DNA of 64,000 nt from Gelatoporia subvermispora B (GCA_000320605.2 KB445797.1:494474-558473), one strand, 5' to 3'. Counted from the first letter of the stretch, positions 53,139-64,000 are shown. Notes: a model not told the origin generated them from the sequence alone. Program-made: numbers and translations.

Positions 53139-53963
53139 ATGGAAGTCATCCACGACTCACATGTACACCCGCCCACACTCGCGCTTGTCATCCTCCCCGG
53201 CCCCTCCTCCGACTCTCCCACAGATACATCCCCACCTCCCTCACCCGCTCCCGTCTTTGTCCTCCCAGTCAACGCAGACCTCTTCGTCGCCAATTTCACC
53301 GCCGAAATCGTGCAATTCGCGCCCTCATCCCAGGACGCGTTGCACCCGCTCCCGTGGCGCGACCCGGCCACACGGAGGCGCTTCGTCACCCTCCCTGCCA
53401 TTCCGCTCTACGCGCCGCACCCGCCCTCCATGCCTCTCCTCCTGCTCTTTGGGCTCGGGCTGCACCACAAGCTCACCATTGACCCACCCACACCGTCTTC
53501 TCCTACACCGCCTGAGCCCCTTCCGCCTGCTCCACCTGCGCCCACTCCTGCTCCCGCACCCGTGTCCCCTACTACTGTGCCTCATCCGGCTCCGCCCGAT
53601 CCCCCTCCCTCTGCCACGCCTCCATCACCCAACCGCCCCGCGCTCCTTCCCGCGCCCACAACCGGCGCAATCGCCACCTACCTCCTGCCCACCGCCGCGC
53701 TCGGCGAATTCCCCGCCGCCCCCGCAATGGCGGGAGCGCTCCTGCGCGCGAGCGACGACGCGGACCTCGCGGCGCGCGCCATATTTAACCTGGGGCTCTG
53801 GCGGAACGTCCTGGCGCTCGGCCCGCACGACGCGCGCATCGCGCACACCGTGCGCGTCGCGTGGAACGTCACCGCCGACGCGCGCCGCACGCGGCCGGCG
53901 CAGAGGGGGCCTGTACATTCGGAGGCGGGCGCGGTGACGGATGGGGACGAGGGGGGAGATTGA
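53139..53963 (+). CDS. Proline-rich protein of unknown function (274 aa)
   Basis: A single open frame from ATG 53139 to the TGA at 53961-53963. The first half has ordered parts such as VFVLPVNADLFVANFTAEIV and PWRDPATRRRFVTLPAIPL, then PLLLLFGLGLHH. A Pro/Ser/Thr-rich linker of about 70 residues follows, then a C-terminal helical part (TYLLPTAALGEFPAAPAMAG, LWRNVLALGPHDARI, VRVAWNVTADARR). Bias in the third codon position toward C and G supports coding. The layout recalls basidiomycete Clp1-like proteins of sexual development, but I am not sure and give no symbol. It has no copy elsewhere in the window. A second plus-strand frame (53080-53937) overlaps it and reads as repetitive low complexity, so I prefer this one. 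Confidence 0.6.
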   Translation: MEVIHDSHVHPPTLALVILPGPSSDSPTDTSPPPSPAPVFVLPVNADLFVANFTAEIVQFAPSSQDALHPLPWRDPATRRRFVTLPAIPLYAPHPPSMPLLLLFGLGLHHKLTIDPPTPSSPTPPEPLPPAPPAPTPAPAPVSPTTVPHPAPPDPPPSATPPSPNRPALLPAPTTGAIATYLLPTAALGEFPAAPAMAGALLRASDDADLAARAIFNLGLWRNVLALGPHDARIAHTVRVAWNVTADARRTRPAQRGPVHSEAGAVTDGDEGGD

Positions 53964-54626
53964 CGGCGAGGGGATGTAAAGGAGGCGCTGCGCGAGCGTG
54001 TGTTACGAGAGTGGTGCGCTGTGTTGCCCTCGGTGCCGTACGACGTGCGCCCTGGCGCGCCAAACGTGCGTCAGGCTTGTAGTTGCTACGCAACCGCCCT
54101 CTAGCTCGTGCTGATACACCACGTTGCAGGGCGAGACCGAGTTTGTCCGCGGGCGATTGACGATGATGATGACGATGACACTCACTACATGTTTCTTCTG
54201 TGTATTTCCCAATGCTACCCCCGCGCATATACCCTGCCGCTTTCGTTATCGAATCTGCACTTCGTTCATCGCTATCATTTGTTACTCGCTTCTGTAGTAT
54301 TACCCTACCTGCCACCTAGCACTTCACTTTCGCATAAATTACCCACTTCTATACGTTCTCGGCCTCATCCTATATTGCCTAGGAATTAACACTTGTAATA
54401 CACGCTAATGGATTCATGTTCATTCATGGAGTTGGACTGCTGTGGGATTGAGTGCGGCGGGTGGACATTTAGCAGGATGTTAATTGAAGGGTAGTGCATG
54501 ATTGCATTCATGCAGCCGGAAAGCTGTGAGATACTGGGCCGGGACGCCGGGTTGACTTATCGAGAAAAGGGCAAGCATACGATTATGCACGAGGCGTCGT
54601 CGGCATGGCGCCGCTACATGCAGCAA
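53964..54626. other. Intergenic, convergent 3' ends
   Basis: About 660 bp between two convergent genes. It includes a short ATGATGATGACGATGA run (54161-54176). Nothing else was recognised. Confidence 0.45.
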
Positions 54627-55935
54627 TCAAATGAACCTGCTCGGGAGTAATTTCTGTAATTTACCACAGGTGATTTTCCCGTCCATGACCAGCTCAGATA
54701 TTGCCCTCGCCGTTCCTGGCGCATTACAGATACCCTACGACACGGTCAGAACAATGCAGAACGCGACAACGCGAGAATGACGCACCCAACATGTATGCCC
54801 CGTCGCAATGATCAAACCTTTGGCGATCGACGTGGCCTCGCCGATGATGGGCCCTCCACCGACGCTGACAACAGGCAGGAAGCACGCCTGCCGCCTGTCG
54901 ACTGTGCCCTCCATCAGCTCTTGCGATATGCTCGCGACGTGCTCGCGGATGCTCTCGCACGCCGTCTGGTCGACCTGCACCTCGTCCACCGTGTCCGGGA
55001 GCGGCGAGTCGTCCCCCGGGCCGCAGCAATACACTTCGTTCGTCGGCCGGGCATAAATCTCGGGGCTCACGCGCTGCGCGCCGCGTCCGTCCGCCCCAGA
55101 AGGGAGCACGATCTCGGTGAACAGGACGTACGGCGCGATGGGTGTGCCCGGGCGCGGCTGGATGGTGATGCTGTGTGCGCGCGTCGCGGAGATGGGGAGC
55201 GACGGGAGGAGGCGGGGCGACCATGCGCCCGCGGCGAGGACGGCATGCGTCGCGGGCAGCGTGAGTCCCTCCCTCCCCGACGAAGGATCCGTGTAAGTGA
55301 CGCTGCGGACGCGCCCCTCATATTTGTCGACGTCGATCGCGGTCACCCGCCCCGCGACAAACTCGACACCGCGCTCCCGCGCAAGCTCGAGCATGCTCGT
55401 CGTGAAGAGGTACGGGTGCACCTGCGCCTGGGCGCCCGCCGCCGCCATGGGCGAGTACCCCTCGGTGAGCTCCGCCCTGACCCACGTCAAATCATCTGGG
55501 AGGCCCGTCGCTGCCCGCTGCTTCTTGACGGACTCCGCGTCGAGGCCGACCGTCTTCTCGAGGCTCTTGCGCTCCCCGCCCGCACCGACACCGGTGCCAG
55601 TGCCGTCTGCGACAGGCTCGCCGCGCCCCTCCCAGCTCCCGCAGCCGACGAATCGCCAGCCCCACCGCGCGGCGCCGTCGTGCTCCTTCGCGAGCCGGAC
55701 GTGCTCCGGGAACGAGACGTCGACGAGCTCGCGCGGGTAGGCCCATTTCGCGACGAGCCCCCCTGCCTTTCCCGATGCACCTTGCGCGGCGCCGTGCGCG
55801 GAGGCTTCAAGCACGGTGACCTTCGTCGTCGAGCGGGAGAACTTGGGGTGGGACGCGAGATAGTATGCGGTCGTGCATCCTATGATCCCGCCGCCGATTA
55901 TGACGATGTTCTGTTCGTTCTGCTGCGAGGACATT
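54627..55935 (-). CDS. FAD-dependent oxidoreductase, DAO family, Tda3-like
   Basis: Two exons: from 55935 to 54786, and 54734-54627 after a 51-bp intron. The protein opens with the FAD-binding dinucleotide motif IVIIGGGIIGCTTAYYL preceded by MSSQQNEQN. An upstream in-frame ATG at 56003 would add 23 residues in front of the Rossmann fold and is less likely. KAGGLVAKWAYP, HPYLFTTSMLELARERGVEF and THAVLAAGAWSPRLLPSLPI follow. The end GGGPIIGEATSIAKGLIIATG with HTCW is completed by exon 2 (GICNAPGTARAISELVMDGK). This C-terminus is typical of Tda3-like DAO-fold oxidoreductases. The substrate is unknown. It lies between the two inverted NLR arrays. No damage was seen. Confidence 0.88.
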
Positions 55936-56003
55936 GGGTACGCGATAGAGAGCGAATTTAAGGACGTACTGCGATGGAAAGCACTGACGGGGGCAGTAGA
56001 CAA

Positions 56004-56259
56004 GGTGTATAGGCTGTTGCGAGATATGACGTAGCGGAAGAGCGGGCCGGTGCCTCATTTGCTGTGTCAGCGTCTCACATGAGCGCCTAGCTATCCTTGC
56101 AGCACGTTGCTGGATCGGGTGACCACACGATCGCACACCAACTCGGACGTCTGCTCGGAGGACGCTCTATTGACCAGATTCACTTCGATTCATCTGAACT
56201 CTGAAAACAGGCTGCACCAATTCGCGAGATAAAAAGTGCAATGCCACAAATAAAAATCA
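56004..56259. other. Promoter of the FAD oxidoreductase gene and duplication edge
   Basis: Sequence similarity to the other NLR upstream regions starts near 56260-56280. The 256 bp before it are unique and should contain the oxidoreductase promoter. Confidence 0.4.
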
Positions 56260-56736
56260 CACGATCGCTGTGCCGTAGGTATGTTCAATTCGTGACTCGA
56301 CGGTCAGAGCTACGGGTTCTTGTGGTTGCGACTGTCTCCAGCATACACTGCGTTCCTTCGCGTAATGTCTTGCACTCCAACACTGAACAATGCTTCTGAT
56401 ATGATGCCCGAGATGAAGGCGATGAAGCCATAGGAATGTCCCTCTCGATGGAGTGGTACGTGCCCAGATTCTCATATCGGCGCGGAGATTAACTGATAAC
56501 TCTTCAAGTGGAAACCCTGGTCATCGAAGCATCGCACACCTTCCGTATACGACAGAGAGCGTCTCTTTGTGCGAACATAGTACCATGCGCGTAGGACTGT
56601 GAGCCCCACGCTCAGAATAAATCTGTGCGGTCTGAGTTCGCTTAAAACCCCGGTATTTTCCTCGCGACCGTATACTGTACCATGATCAATAATATGTGTC
56701 AGCCGAAATATTCACCATATTCTTTCCAATGGCCCA
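56260..56736 (+). promoter_or_regulatory. Conserved upstream region of the NLR paralogues (copy 2)
   Basis: Matches the flanks at 49828-50397 and 61525-62067, for example CTCGACGGTCAG and TGTCCCTCTCGATGGAGTGG. The outer part with the TATA-like box seen in the other two copies is missing. Confidence 0.45.
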
Positions 56737-59109
56737 ATGACAGTCTCACGCATGTCAGCGCTTGGAACCATCCTAAGACACGCGCTGGCGTGCATGCTGT
56801 TATAAGCCGCAATTGCACTATCTCACGTAGCTGTCCATCTAACTCATCTCCTCAACTCGGGCAATCTCAACAAATCAGCGGAGAAGCTCCCAAAGAAGCA
56901 CCGCTTGAGGAGGTTTCTACTCACAGAGCAGCATGCGGAGTTACTCCAGAGGATTAATCGGAGAGTCGCAGCAGCCAAAGAACGATTCCGAGTGAGTACA
57001 TGCAGTGGCAGGTTCATATCCATGCTAACGCTGACATACGGATAGGTGCAAGGCGGAATCAACATCGAACGAATTCTCGCAGAAATGTGTGAGCAGATGA
57101 AGGTTTATGTGCTGCCGAAATTAGGAAGTGCCATAACGCTCACGAGCGTCTAGTAGCGAGAAGAGCATGAACGGCTGCTGGAAGGTGGGTGCCAACGGCT
57201 ATGTCCGCATACAATTACTGATGTTCAACAGTTCACAATGACATTCTCAAAAAGGTGAACCCTGCGGATGCGTCGTATAAGTCATACGCTGCAGACGAAA
57301 AGTCACATCTACATCCTGAGACCCGCAAGGAGATCTTAGACGGGTTGCATGGCTGGGCGATGGATAATACCCCGAACAAAAGAATCTACGTGCTTCACGG
57401 ACCCGCAGGCATAGGAAAATCCTCTGTAGCGCACGCATTCACGAAATCCATTGACGACAATCACCTTGGGGCATCCTTCTTCTTTAATCATGGGATTGAG
57501 GAATGCAGAGATCCTCAACGTATCATACCTACACTGGCATACCAGATCGCCCATCACAATCCGGACGCTATCGGGCACATAGTAGAGGCTGTGCGGAAGC
57601 ATCTTCCGGAAGAGCGCAATCAGGCTCTGCAGCATCAAGTACACGAACTGCTCGAGGATCCCCTGTCCCGTCTCGCCGCATCTTCTGCAACAACGCTCGT
57701 CGTTCTTGACGGAATCGACGAGTGTTCAAATCAAGCTGGATCAGTATCAGTCCTCGTGAGGCTTCTCTGTCAAGCAGTGCATAACATCCCCTCTGTTCGC
57801 ATTCTCATCGTGACACGCCCCGAAACACATATCATGGATGCCTTGGAATCTGTCCCATTCCAGGAGGATATTACATTTTGCGATTTGGAACGCATCCCTG
57901 CTGCCGCGGATATTTCGATATACATCGGAGAATGCCTTCATGAGAAACGGATTTCCGCATTTCTCCAAGCTTATCCTGATGCAGTCGGGAAATTGATTGC
58001 GCTCGCAGCCGGCCTCTTTATTTACGCTGCAACGGTGGTTTGTTGTCTTGAGCAGGAACCATTCTTTGCAAGAGAGATATACGAAAAAATAGTCTCCTCT
58101 GACGGCGCTATCTTGGGTGCTTCCGCAGAGGCCGACCGGCTTGGCATCCTCTACAGCACTATCCTACAAAATGCGTTTGAGAAGGACTCCTCGAATCCAG
58201 TTCGCATGGAGGGCATTTGCAAAGTGCTGGCCTGGATTTATGTGCGCGATGACAGCGTGAACGCGTCCATGCTTGAAGAAGAGGGCATTCCGGCGCATGT
58301 CACGTTGCATGTGGTCGATCGACTGCGGTCTGTCCTCAAAGTCGGCGGAGACCCTACTGATACCGGCACCTTCATCTACGTGTATCATCTTAGCTTCAAA
58401 CAGTTACTCGTCGATCCAGCACGCTGCAAAGATTTACCTGTTTCAAAAGCCTTGGGCATCGTCGCCATTGAGAACATCAACAAACCCACCTCGGAGTGCA
58501 GAGCATATTTGGATTTCTGGATTGACTGGAGTTCAACAGTCGTGACGTTCATGAGGCCATTTCACTTCGAAGTGCATTGGAGCATTAACGCGATCAGGGA
58601 CGTGAACGAAAGAATGAGGTGCGAAGTGCTCACCCTAAGTGGTGGCTGTGTCAATCGCTGGGCCGACAGGATTTTGTATAAGGTTCAGTGGACTAACCAA
58701 TTGAAGACAGAGCTATTGTCCTCTGCTAGGACCAAGTGGACGGACTGGGCGCTGTTGTGCATTGAATACGCGTCCGTGCTCGGATGGGACCAACCGATGT
58801 CATGGGAGCACCCATTCCTTCTATTTTTGGCTGCACTGGAGACCTGGTACATGGCAAACCCCTCATTGAAAGCCGACTGAAATTGCTCACCGGTATATCT
58901 AGAAACACGACAAAGACGGACAGCTCTCGAAAATAATTGATGGGGTCTACGTCGAGGCAAAAAGGGAGGAAGAGCGTATGACGAGCAGGCAATCTACGTG
59001 GGATGAAACGAGATTGAATCCGGATGCCCAGGTTCCATCACTGGAGTATGCAGTAGACCTGTTTTCTAGAAACGTCCCCGAGAGGATAGGCAGAGAATAT
59101 GAGGGTTGA
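56737..59109 (+). pseudogene. NLR-like STAND paralogue with lost N-terminal exons and a nonsense codon
   Basis: Compared with the intact paralogue at 46906-49827, exons 2 and 3 and their introns are gone. Exon 1 is fused directly to exon 4 (56737-56991), still in frame across the junction (LLNSGNLNKSAEKLPKK). Codon 23 of exon 1 is TAA (56803-56805) where the paralogue has CAA. The remaining exons are open and in phase: 57046-57102, 57157-57184, 57232-58853 and 58903-59109. The NACHT part keeps Walker A GPAGIGKSS and Walker B LVVLDGIDEC. The last intron has donor GC instead of GT; unspliced, the protein ends ...YMANPSLKAD at 58880. A shorter product from another start is possible, so loss of function is likely but not proven. 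Confidence 0.75.
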
Positions 59110-59829
59110 TGATCATGCGGCAGAGGATTGAGCTGTCCGTCTACGTGAAGGTTAATTTGTATACTTGTCTTACCCTCCTTCCTTCCGGTGCAATCACCAA
59201 GAGCCCATTCAACCATGTACTCCAAGTCTCCATAAGAATATCAGAATTTGCAGTTCAAATTGAACAGCCATGGCGCATATAGTATACGCTCTTGATCATA
59301 AGGATTGGCCACCCCATGGTGAGCCAATCTTCATCGTTTATGTGGTCATTGTTTCCTTGAAAACAGATAACATTGGGGGGAAACTCACGAGCATGTAGTC
59401 CCTGAGTTTTCCTACAGTCGTGCTACGTCAGTTTCTCGAGCCTTGCCGGGCCGTGGTCCCCAAGTAAATATTGAGAATATGCGCAGATACGGCTTAATGG
59501 ATACAATTCCTAGAGACATTGGATCAGCGGGCACATTGCTCGGCCAGGAACCTGGTGCCTCTGGAACCCAAACGAGTCATAGTAGGCAGTCATACCACAG
59601 CACATCCGGCGGGCCAGCTGCGCTGCCGCGCGGCTGTTCTGGTCCGCTCCCAGGATCCTACCTCGACCTCCCTAGGCAAGTTTGATCCGCACGGAGGACC
59701 GAATATATGTTCACGTTTTGGACATTTTCGTCCGCATACGGATCCGACCTTGGGCCATTTTGACCCCCTCGTTTGCCCACACCAGAATCTAAGGTGTAGG
59801 CGCTTATCATAGACTTGGCATGATGCCGG
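59110..59829. other. Intergenic between NLR paralogue and R copy C
   Basis: About 720 bp. The 80-101-codon frames here overlap on both strands and have no motif. Nothing else was recognised. Confidence 0.4.
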
Positions 59830-61520
59830 GGTCTCGCGGGCATGTGCATCCCCTTCTGCTCGCTTTCGGCTGCACGACGATGTGCTGGACTCCAAAGGCT
59901 TCTCAAATGCGCCATACGTGATACATTGTGCAAACTCGGATTGTCCCTGCAGCTGCCTGCGAGAGAAGTTGAGCTAAGATAGGAACGCGGAACTCTACGT
60001 ACGTTCGACTTCGGCCTCAGGATCAGGGTGCGTTCTCTGTCCTCTACGTCCTCTATCATCATCACGAAGCACGCAGATGGAGACGTAAGGAGAAACATTC
60101 ATCCCTTCCGCGACTGAACCTGACGGCCCAGCCGCGTAACGCACAATGACAACAGCACGGCGGGACAGAATGCACGCAGCCTCCCTGTCCATCCGGCGAA
60201 CAATCATCGACGCACCTCAGTTTCGAATTGTTCCAGTCCGGCGCTACACGATCTGTCAAGCGCTCGTCATGTTCCGACATCATGCTGGCCGTTTTCGATG
60301 TACCCATGGCTCGGCTCAAGGGGTGAGATGAGGCCCCAGGAGATGTGTAATTGCAAAGACAGAGAAGATGATATCGGTGATAGTGGCGATTACAACCCGC
60401 CGTCGGCGTCAGGGTCGTAGCGACAGTCGAATGAGCTGGCAATTGCTGCCTCGACCAGCTGGCGCCTCGACCCCAACTTGACGCTATGAGGGAGATCACA
60501 GAAGAGACAGTATCGTTGGGAGCTAGGATGAATGAACGGTGAGCTGATCCACAGCCTGAACACGATCTACGTTACCCTGTCGCGCGGTTTCCACGCGAGC
60601 CCACGCGAGCGGGGCGTCGCTGAGATTCAGCGACAAGGTTCAAATCTGTGCGCAGTGAGACTCTGAAGATCTCACTGCGTTGTCCTCGCTTGTCCATTGA
60701 ATGACCGCGAGGACACCGTTCTATAGTTCGCCGTGCTCCGCTGTCATGCATTAGCTGTGCAAGTTCATTTACTCGAGATCCGCCCTCTGTCCCAGACCTC
60801 TCCGCTCTTCATACAACCTGTGGCTGTCCCGGGTATACTTTCACACAAATCGCGCGGTGCGGTTACTCGGCTGGCCGCTCAGTTGCAGCATGAGCGCACA
60901 GGTCAGTTACCTGGGCGTTGATCTGAACTGCGTACCATCGTCGTTCCTCATCTCCTCTCGTCTTTAGTCCATCCCACCGGCGCATCAGACACCCACGGCT
61001 CGACTCGTTGCTCCACTCTCTGCAAAATGCATCATTCAATACGCTCGCTAAGGTCCTGTCCATGATCAGGTCGCAGGCAAACCCGAACTTCTGAACATTC
61101 CACGGTCTACATTGCCCTACCAGCACGAGGCTGTGGCGTAGTGACAGTGTGGATGCTGCCCCCTGCAGATTTTCAAAATTACAGTCGTTTGTCTCTCCTG
61201 TCGAACTGCTGAGAACCTGATGGGATTGAAGGCAAAGTTCAGCGCTTCATATTCATAGCGCGCGTCTAGAACGTCGACGGAGCGCGCTGCGCCAGTGCTT
61301 GCTCGAAGGCGTCCACCGTCGTTTAACGGACGCAGTGAGCTGGCCGTGGGCTCAGCGTGTTATTCCTGACACCCTGATATGGCGCTGCTCGATTATTGAG
61401 ACTCTATGCGCACGTTCTAACGATATGCTTAGTGCACAGCGGAAGCTCCCGGAGATACCACGATGACGCCACGGCTTTCGCATCCATGAGAGGCCCGTCC
61501 AGCGTTATAGACAGCTTCCT
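59830..61520 (-). repeat. R repeat, copy C (1.7 kb, inverted)
   Basis: Inverted relative to copies A and B. Its outer edge near 61520 shares GGCCCGTCCAGCG with the starts of A and B. It keeps the 145-codon frame (60499-60062) almost unchanged from copy B. It adjoins the promoter of the last NLR gene on the opposite strand, the same head-to-head arrangement as copy B with its NLR. Confidence 0.85.
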
Positions 61521-61524
61521 TGAC

Positions 61525-62067
61525 ATATAGGAGAAGGTAGATGCAATTTCTGGTCTCATGAGGGCAGGAGAATGCTCCACTCCGCGGATATAAAATCGAT
61601 TCAGTACCTCCGCGACTCGACGGTCAGGGCTAGGTGTTGTTGTGGCGATGGTTCCTACGACTGTCTCAAACACACACTGCGCTCTTCACAATCTCTTGCA
61701 GTCCAACAATGGAACGGCGCTCCTGATGCAATGTCCGAGATGAATGCAGTGAATTTATAGGAGCGTCCCTCACGATGGAACGGTAGGTGCCCACATTTTC
61801 GTATGAGCTCCGAGATTCACTGACAAATTCTTCACATGAAAGCCTTGCCCGTCGAAAGATTGCACGTCACCCAGACGCGACAAAGGGCGTTTCTCGGTAC
61901 GAGCCTAGCATACACGTAGCATTGTGAGCCTCGCGTTCATAATAACTCTATTCGGTCCGAGTCCCTTGAAGACCCCTGCACCCTTGCTCATGGCTGTTGT
62001 GTACCATCCCACGGTTAATTATAGCAAATCGGCCGGAATACTCGTCGAACCCATCCTCCGCGGGCCT
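61525..62067 (+). promoter_or_regulatory. Conserved upstream region of the NLR paralogues (copy 3)
   Basis: Alignable by eye with 49828-50397 (reversed). It has GCGGATATAAAATCGATT (TATA-like) near 61585, about 480 bp before the first ATG. This distance leaves room for a 5' UTR intron. Confidence 0.5.
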
Positions 62068-64000
62068 ATGACAGTCTCACGTATGCCAGCCGGGCGACTG
62101 GTCAGTCAACGCATGTATCTAAGTAGTCGGTCGCGATAGACGGTCACGTAGCGCACACGTGGTCTCAAGTCTGTCGAATGACAGTCCTCCTCCTCTCCAG
62201 CGCTTGCCACCATCCTGGGACACGTGCTACTGTGCATACTAGTACTGCTGCAAGCCGCCATTGCATTCTCTCACGTAGCTGTCCACCTAACTCAAGAGCT
62301 CAACTCGTTGCAAATGCGTAATCCTAAGGTGCGCAACTGTGTCAGCTGTCCTGCTAGGATCCCGTGAATCTGAAACGAGCCCGCTGCATCTCAGGCCGTC
62401 AAGCAGCTTAGCGATCGCGACGAACCTGCGGATGCCGCCTTATCTACGGCGATCGATGTCGTCGGTGTAGCAGAGTGTGCTACGTCGAATATCCCGGTAC
62501 CTGGCCTAGGAGCGGCGTTTTCTGCGCTGGACGTTTTACTGCACAAGGTCCAGGTAATAGCCCTATGTGACGGTAAATCATTACAACACTCATCAGGCCG
62601 CAGGACATGAAGTCAAACACTCAAGAAGCACAAGACACCATCCATAACATTGAATCTCTACGACTGGTCTTGGAGAGCAGTACAACGAAAATCCTGGATC
62701 AAACGAGATACATCGACGACATCCAGCGCCAGAGGATGTTGCGACAGGATAGTGCATCGGAGGAGCTGCGAGTTCGCATCGACAAGCTATCCAAGTGAGT
62801 ATGTCAAGTTGTATAAGTGAGTTGTGCTACAACTGCGTAGGGAGCTCGGCACACTAGGGAAATTAGCGGAGAAGCTCCCGAAGAAGCGCTGTTGGATGAG
62901 GCTCCTGTTCACGCAGCAACACGCTGAGCTCCTCCAGAGGATCAACCGGCGAGTCACGGAAGCCAAGGGGCGGTTCCAAGTGAGCATACACAGTGGCCGG
63001 TTCGTGTTGATACTAATACCAACGTATCTATAGGTGCACGGCGATATCAACATTGAACAGATCCTAGGAGAGATGTGTGAGCTAATGAAGGTCTTTAAAT
63101 TATCGATATTCGAAAGGGCCATGACGCTGATCAAAGCTTCATAGCGAGAGGAACATGAACGACTGCTGAGAAGTGAGTTCCAGTGGCCAAGGCCGCATCA
63201 TATGTAATTACTGACGGTCAATAGTTCACAGCGACATTCTCGAAAAGCTGAACCCTGCGGACGCGTCGTATAGGTCGTCCGCTGCCGACGAGAAGTCACG
63301 GTTACTTCCTGGGACTCGCAAGGAGATCTTACGGGACCTGCATGATTGGGCGACGAGCGATGATACGACCAAGAGGATTTACGTGTTGCATGGTTCTGCG
63401 GGGATAGGAAAATCCTCAGTAGCATATGCATTCTCAAAATCCATCGAGGACGGCCAGCTTGGTGCAACCTGGTTCTTCAATCATGGAATTGACGAATGCA
63501 AAGATCCTCAACGCGTTATACCCACCCTGGTGTACCAGATTGCCCGTCACAGCCACGAGGCCATGCGGCACATAGTGGATGCTGTGCAAAAGCATCTTCC
63601 GGAAGGTCGCAATCAGTCATTGGAGTATCAAGTGCGGGAACTGCTCGAGGGTCCCTTGTGCCGTCTCAACTCATCCCTTGCATCAACAGTCCTCGTTCTT
63701 GACGGATTCGATGAATGTTCCAATGTCACGGGTATGGTGCCGTTGTTGTTGAAGCTCCTCTGTCGAGCAGCACACACGATTCCCTCCCTTCGTATCCTAA
63801 TCGTTACACGTCCAGAATCATACATATTGACTGCACTGCAATCCAATCCATACATTGGCCTCCTGAAATTCCGGAATCTAGAGGACGTTGCTGCTGGTAA
63901 AGACATTGCGCAACTTCTAGAAGGCAGACTTCGTTCTGGAGAGAACGGCTTGCTCCCACTCCTCGTAGCCCGGCCTGAAGCGATCGAGAAGCTGACCATA
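62068..64000 (+). CDS. NLR-like STAND protein (NACHT), third paralogue, cut by window end
   Basis: Exons 2-7 match the intact paralogue exactly in length and phase: 62395-62553, 62604-62794, 62841-62979, 63034-63090, 63145-63172 and 63225 to beyond 64000. Walker A is GSAGIGKSS and Walker B VLVLDGFDEC. Exon 1 carries a 111-bp insertion flanked by CCAGC. Read straight through it contains stops. Removing 62101-62184 (donor GTCAGT, acceptor GACAG) restores one frame of 59 codons (62068-62100 plus 62185-62328). The hydrophobic N-terminal helix is kept and is two codons longer (ILGHVLLCILVLLQAAIAFS). Whether the new intron is really spliced is unknown. The C-terminus lies outside the window. Confidence 0.8.

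Noticed and set aside
53080..53937. 285-codon plus-strand frame overlapping the Pro-rich orphan
   Set aside because: The translation is almost only Ser/Pro/Arg/His; the overlapping frame at 53139 has ordered segments and better codon-position bias.
54777..55961. 394-codon plus-strand frame opposite the FAD oxidoreductase
   Set aside because: It is the complement of a GC-rich gene with clear FAD-binding motifs; its translation is Arg/Asp/His-rich and has no motif.

Overview
The window looks like a nuclear chromosome segment of a filamentous basidiomycete, probably an Agaricomycete of the polypore type. Supporting signs are intron-rich genes with short introns (mostly about 48-60 bp, GT-AG with a few GC-AG), several NACHT-type STAND (NLR-like) genes, a polyporopepsin-like aspartic protease, a TKL-like kinase and a Zn2Cys6-PAS regulator of the Ert1/AcuK type. 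All gene models were built by hand from reading frames, splice signals and remembered family motifs. No database search was run.

Layout. 1-926: C-terminal part of a protein kinase. 1696-4429 (-): acetyl-CoA synthetase. 4430-7722: long stretch without a convincing gene, holding a 47-bp inverted repeat. 7723-15580 (-): two NACHT genes; the first appears to encode two NACHT modules in one 1325-residue protein. 16676-18582 (+): DUF2461 protein. 19231-19743 (-): 81-residue single-TM protein, divergent from pex3 (19939-21915, +). 23050-24430 (-): Gfo/Idh/MocA oxidoreductase. 26414-29491 (+): GH1 beta-glucosidase. 30479-32537 (+): Ert1/AcuK-like regulator. 33005-33245: decayed copy of exon 1 of the DUF2461 gene. 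33556-35852 (-): type-B carboxylesterase. 35.9-37.7 kb: uncharacterised ORFs. 38727-40483 (-): aspartic protease with an altered first active-site motif. 41700-44840 (-): two broken halves of a TPR/MYND-type family protein, in swapped order.

45-64 kb is a duplicated NLR region. Three paralogues (46906-49827 -, 56737-59109 +, 62068-end +) share exon sizes and phases. A 1.7-kb repeat (R) occurs three times (45010-46690, 50398-52110, 59830-61520), always on the opposite strand to its neighbouring NLR gene. Two inverted arrays flank two apparently single-copy genes: a proline-rich orphan (53139-53963) and a Tda3-like FAD oxidoreductase (54627-55935). One paralogue is intact (849 codons), one has lost two exons and gained a nonsense codon, and one carries a 111-bp insertion that can be read as a new intron.

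Functionally, the conserved genes serve acetate activation, peroxisome biogenesis, cellobiose hydrolysis and control of gluconeogenic carbon use. The fast-changing part is the NLR set. By analogy with other fungal NLRs it may act in nonself recognition or cell death, but nothing in the window proves that.
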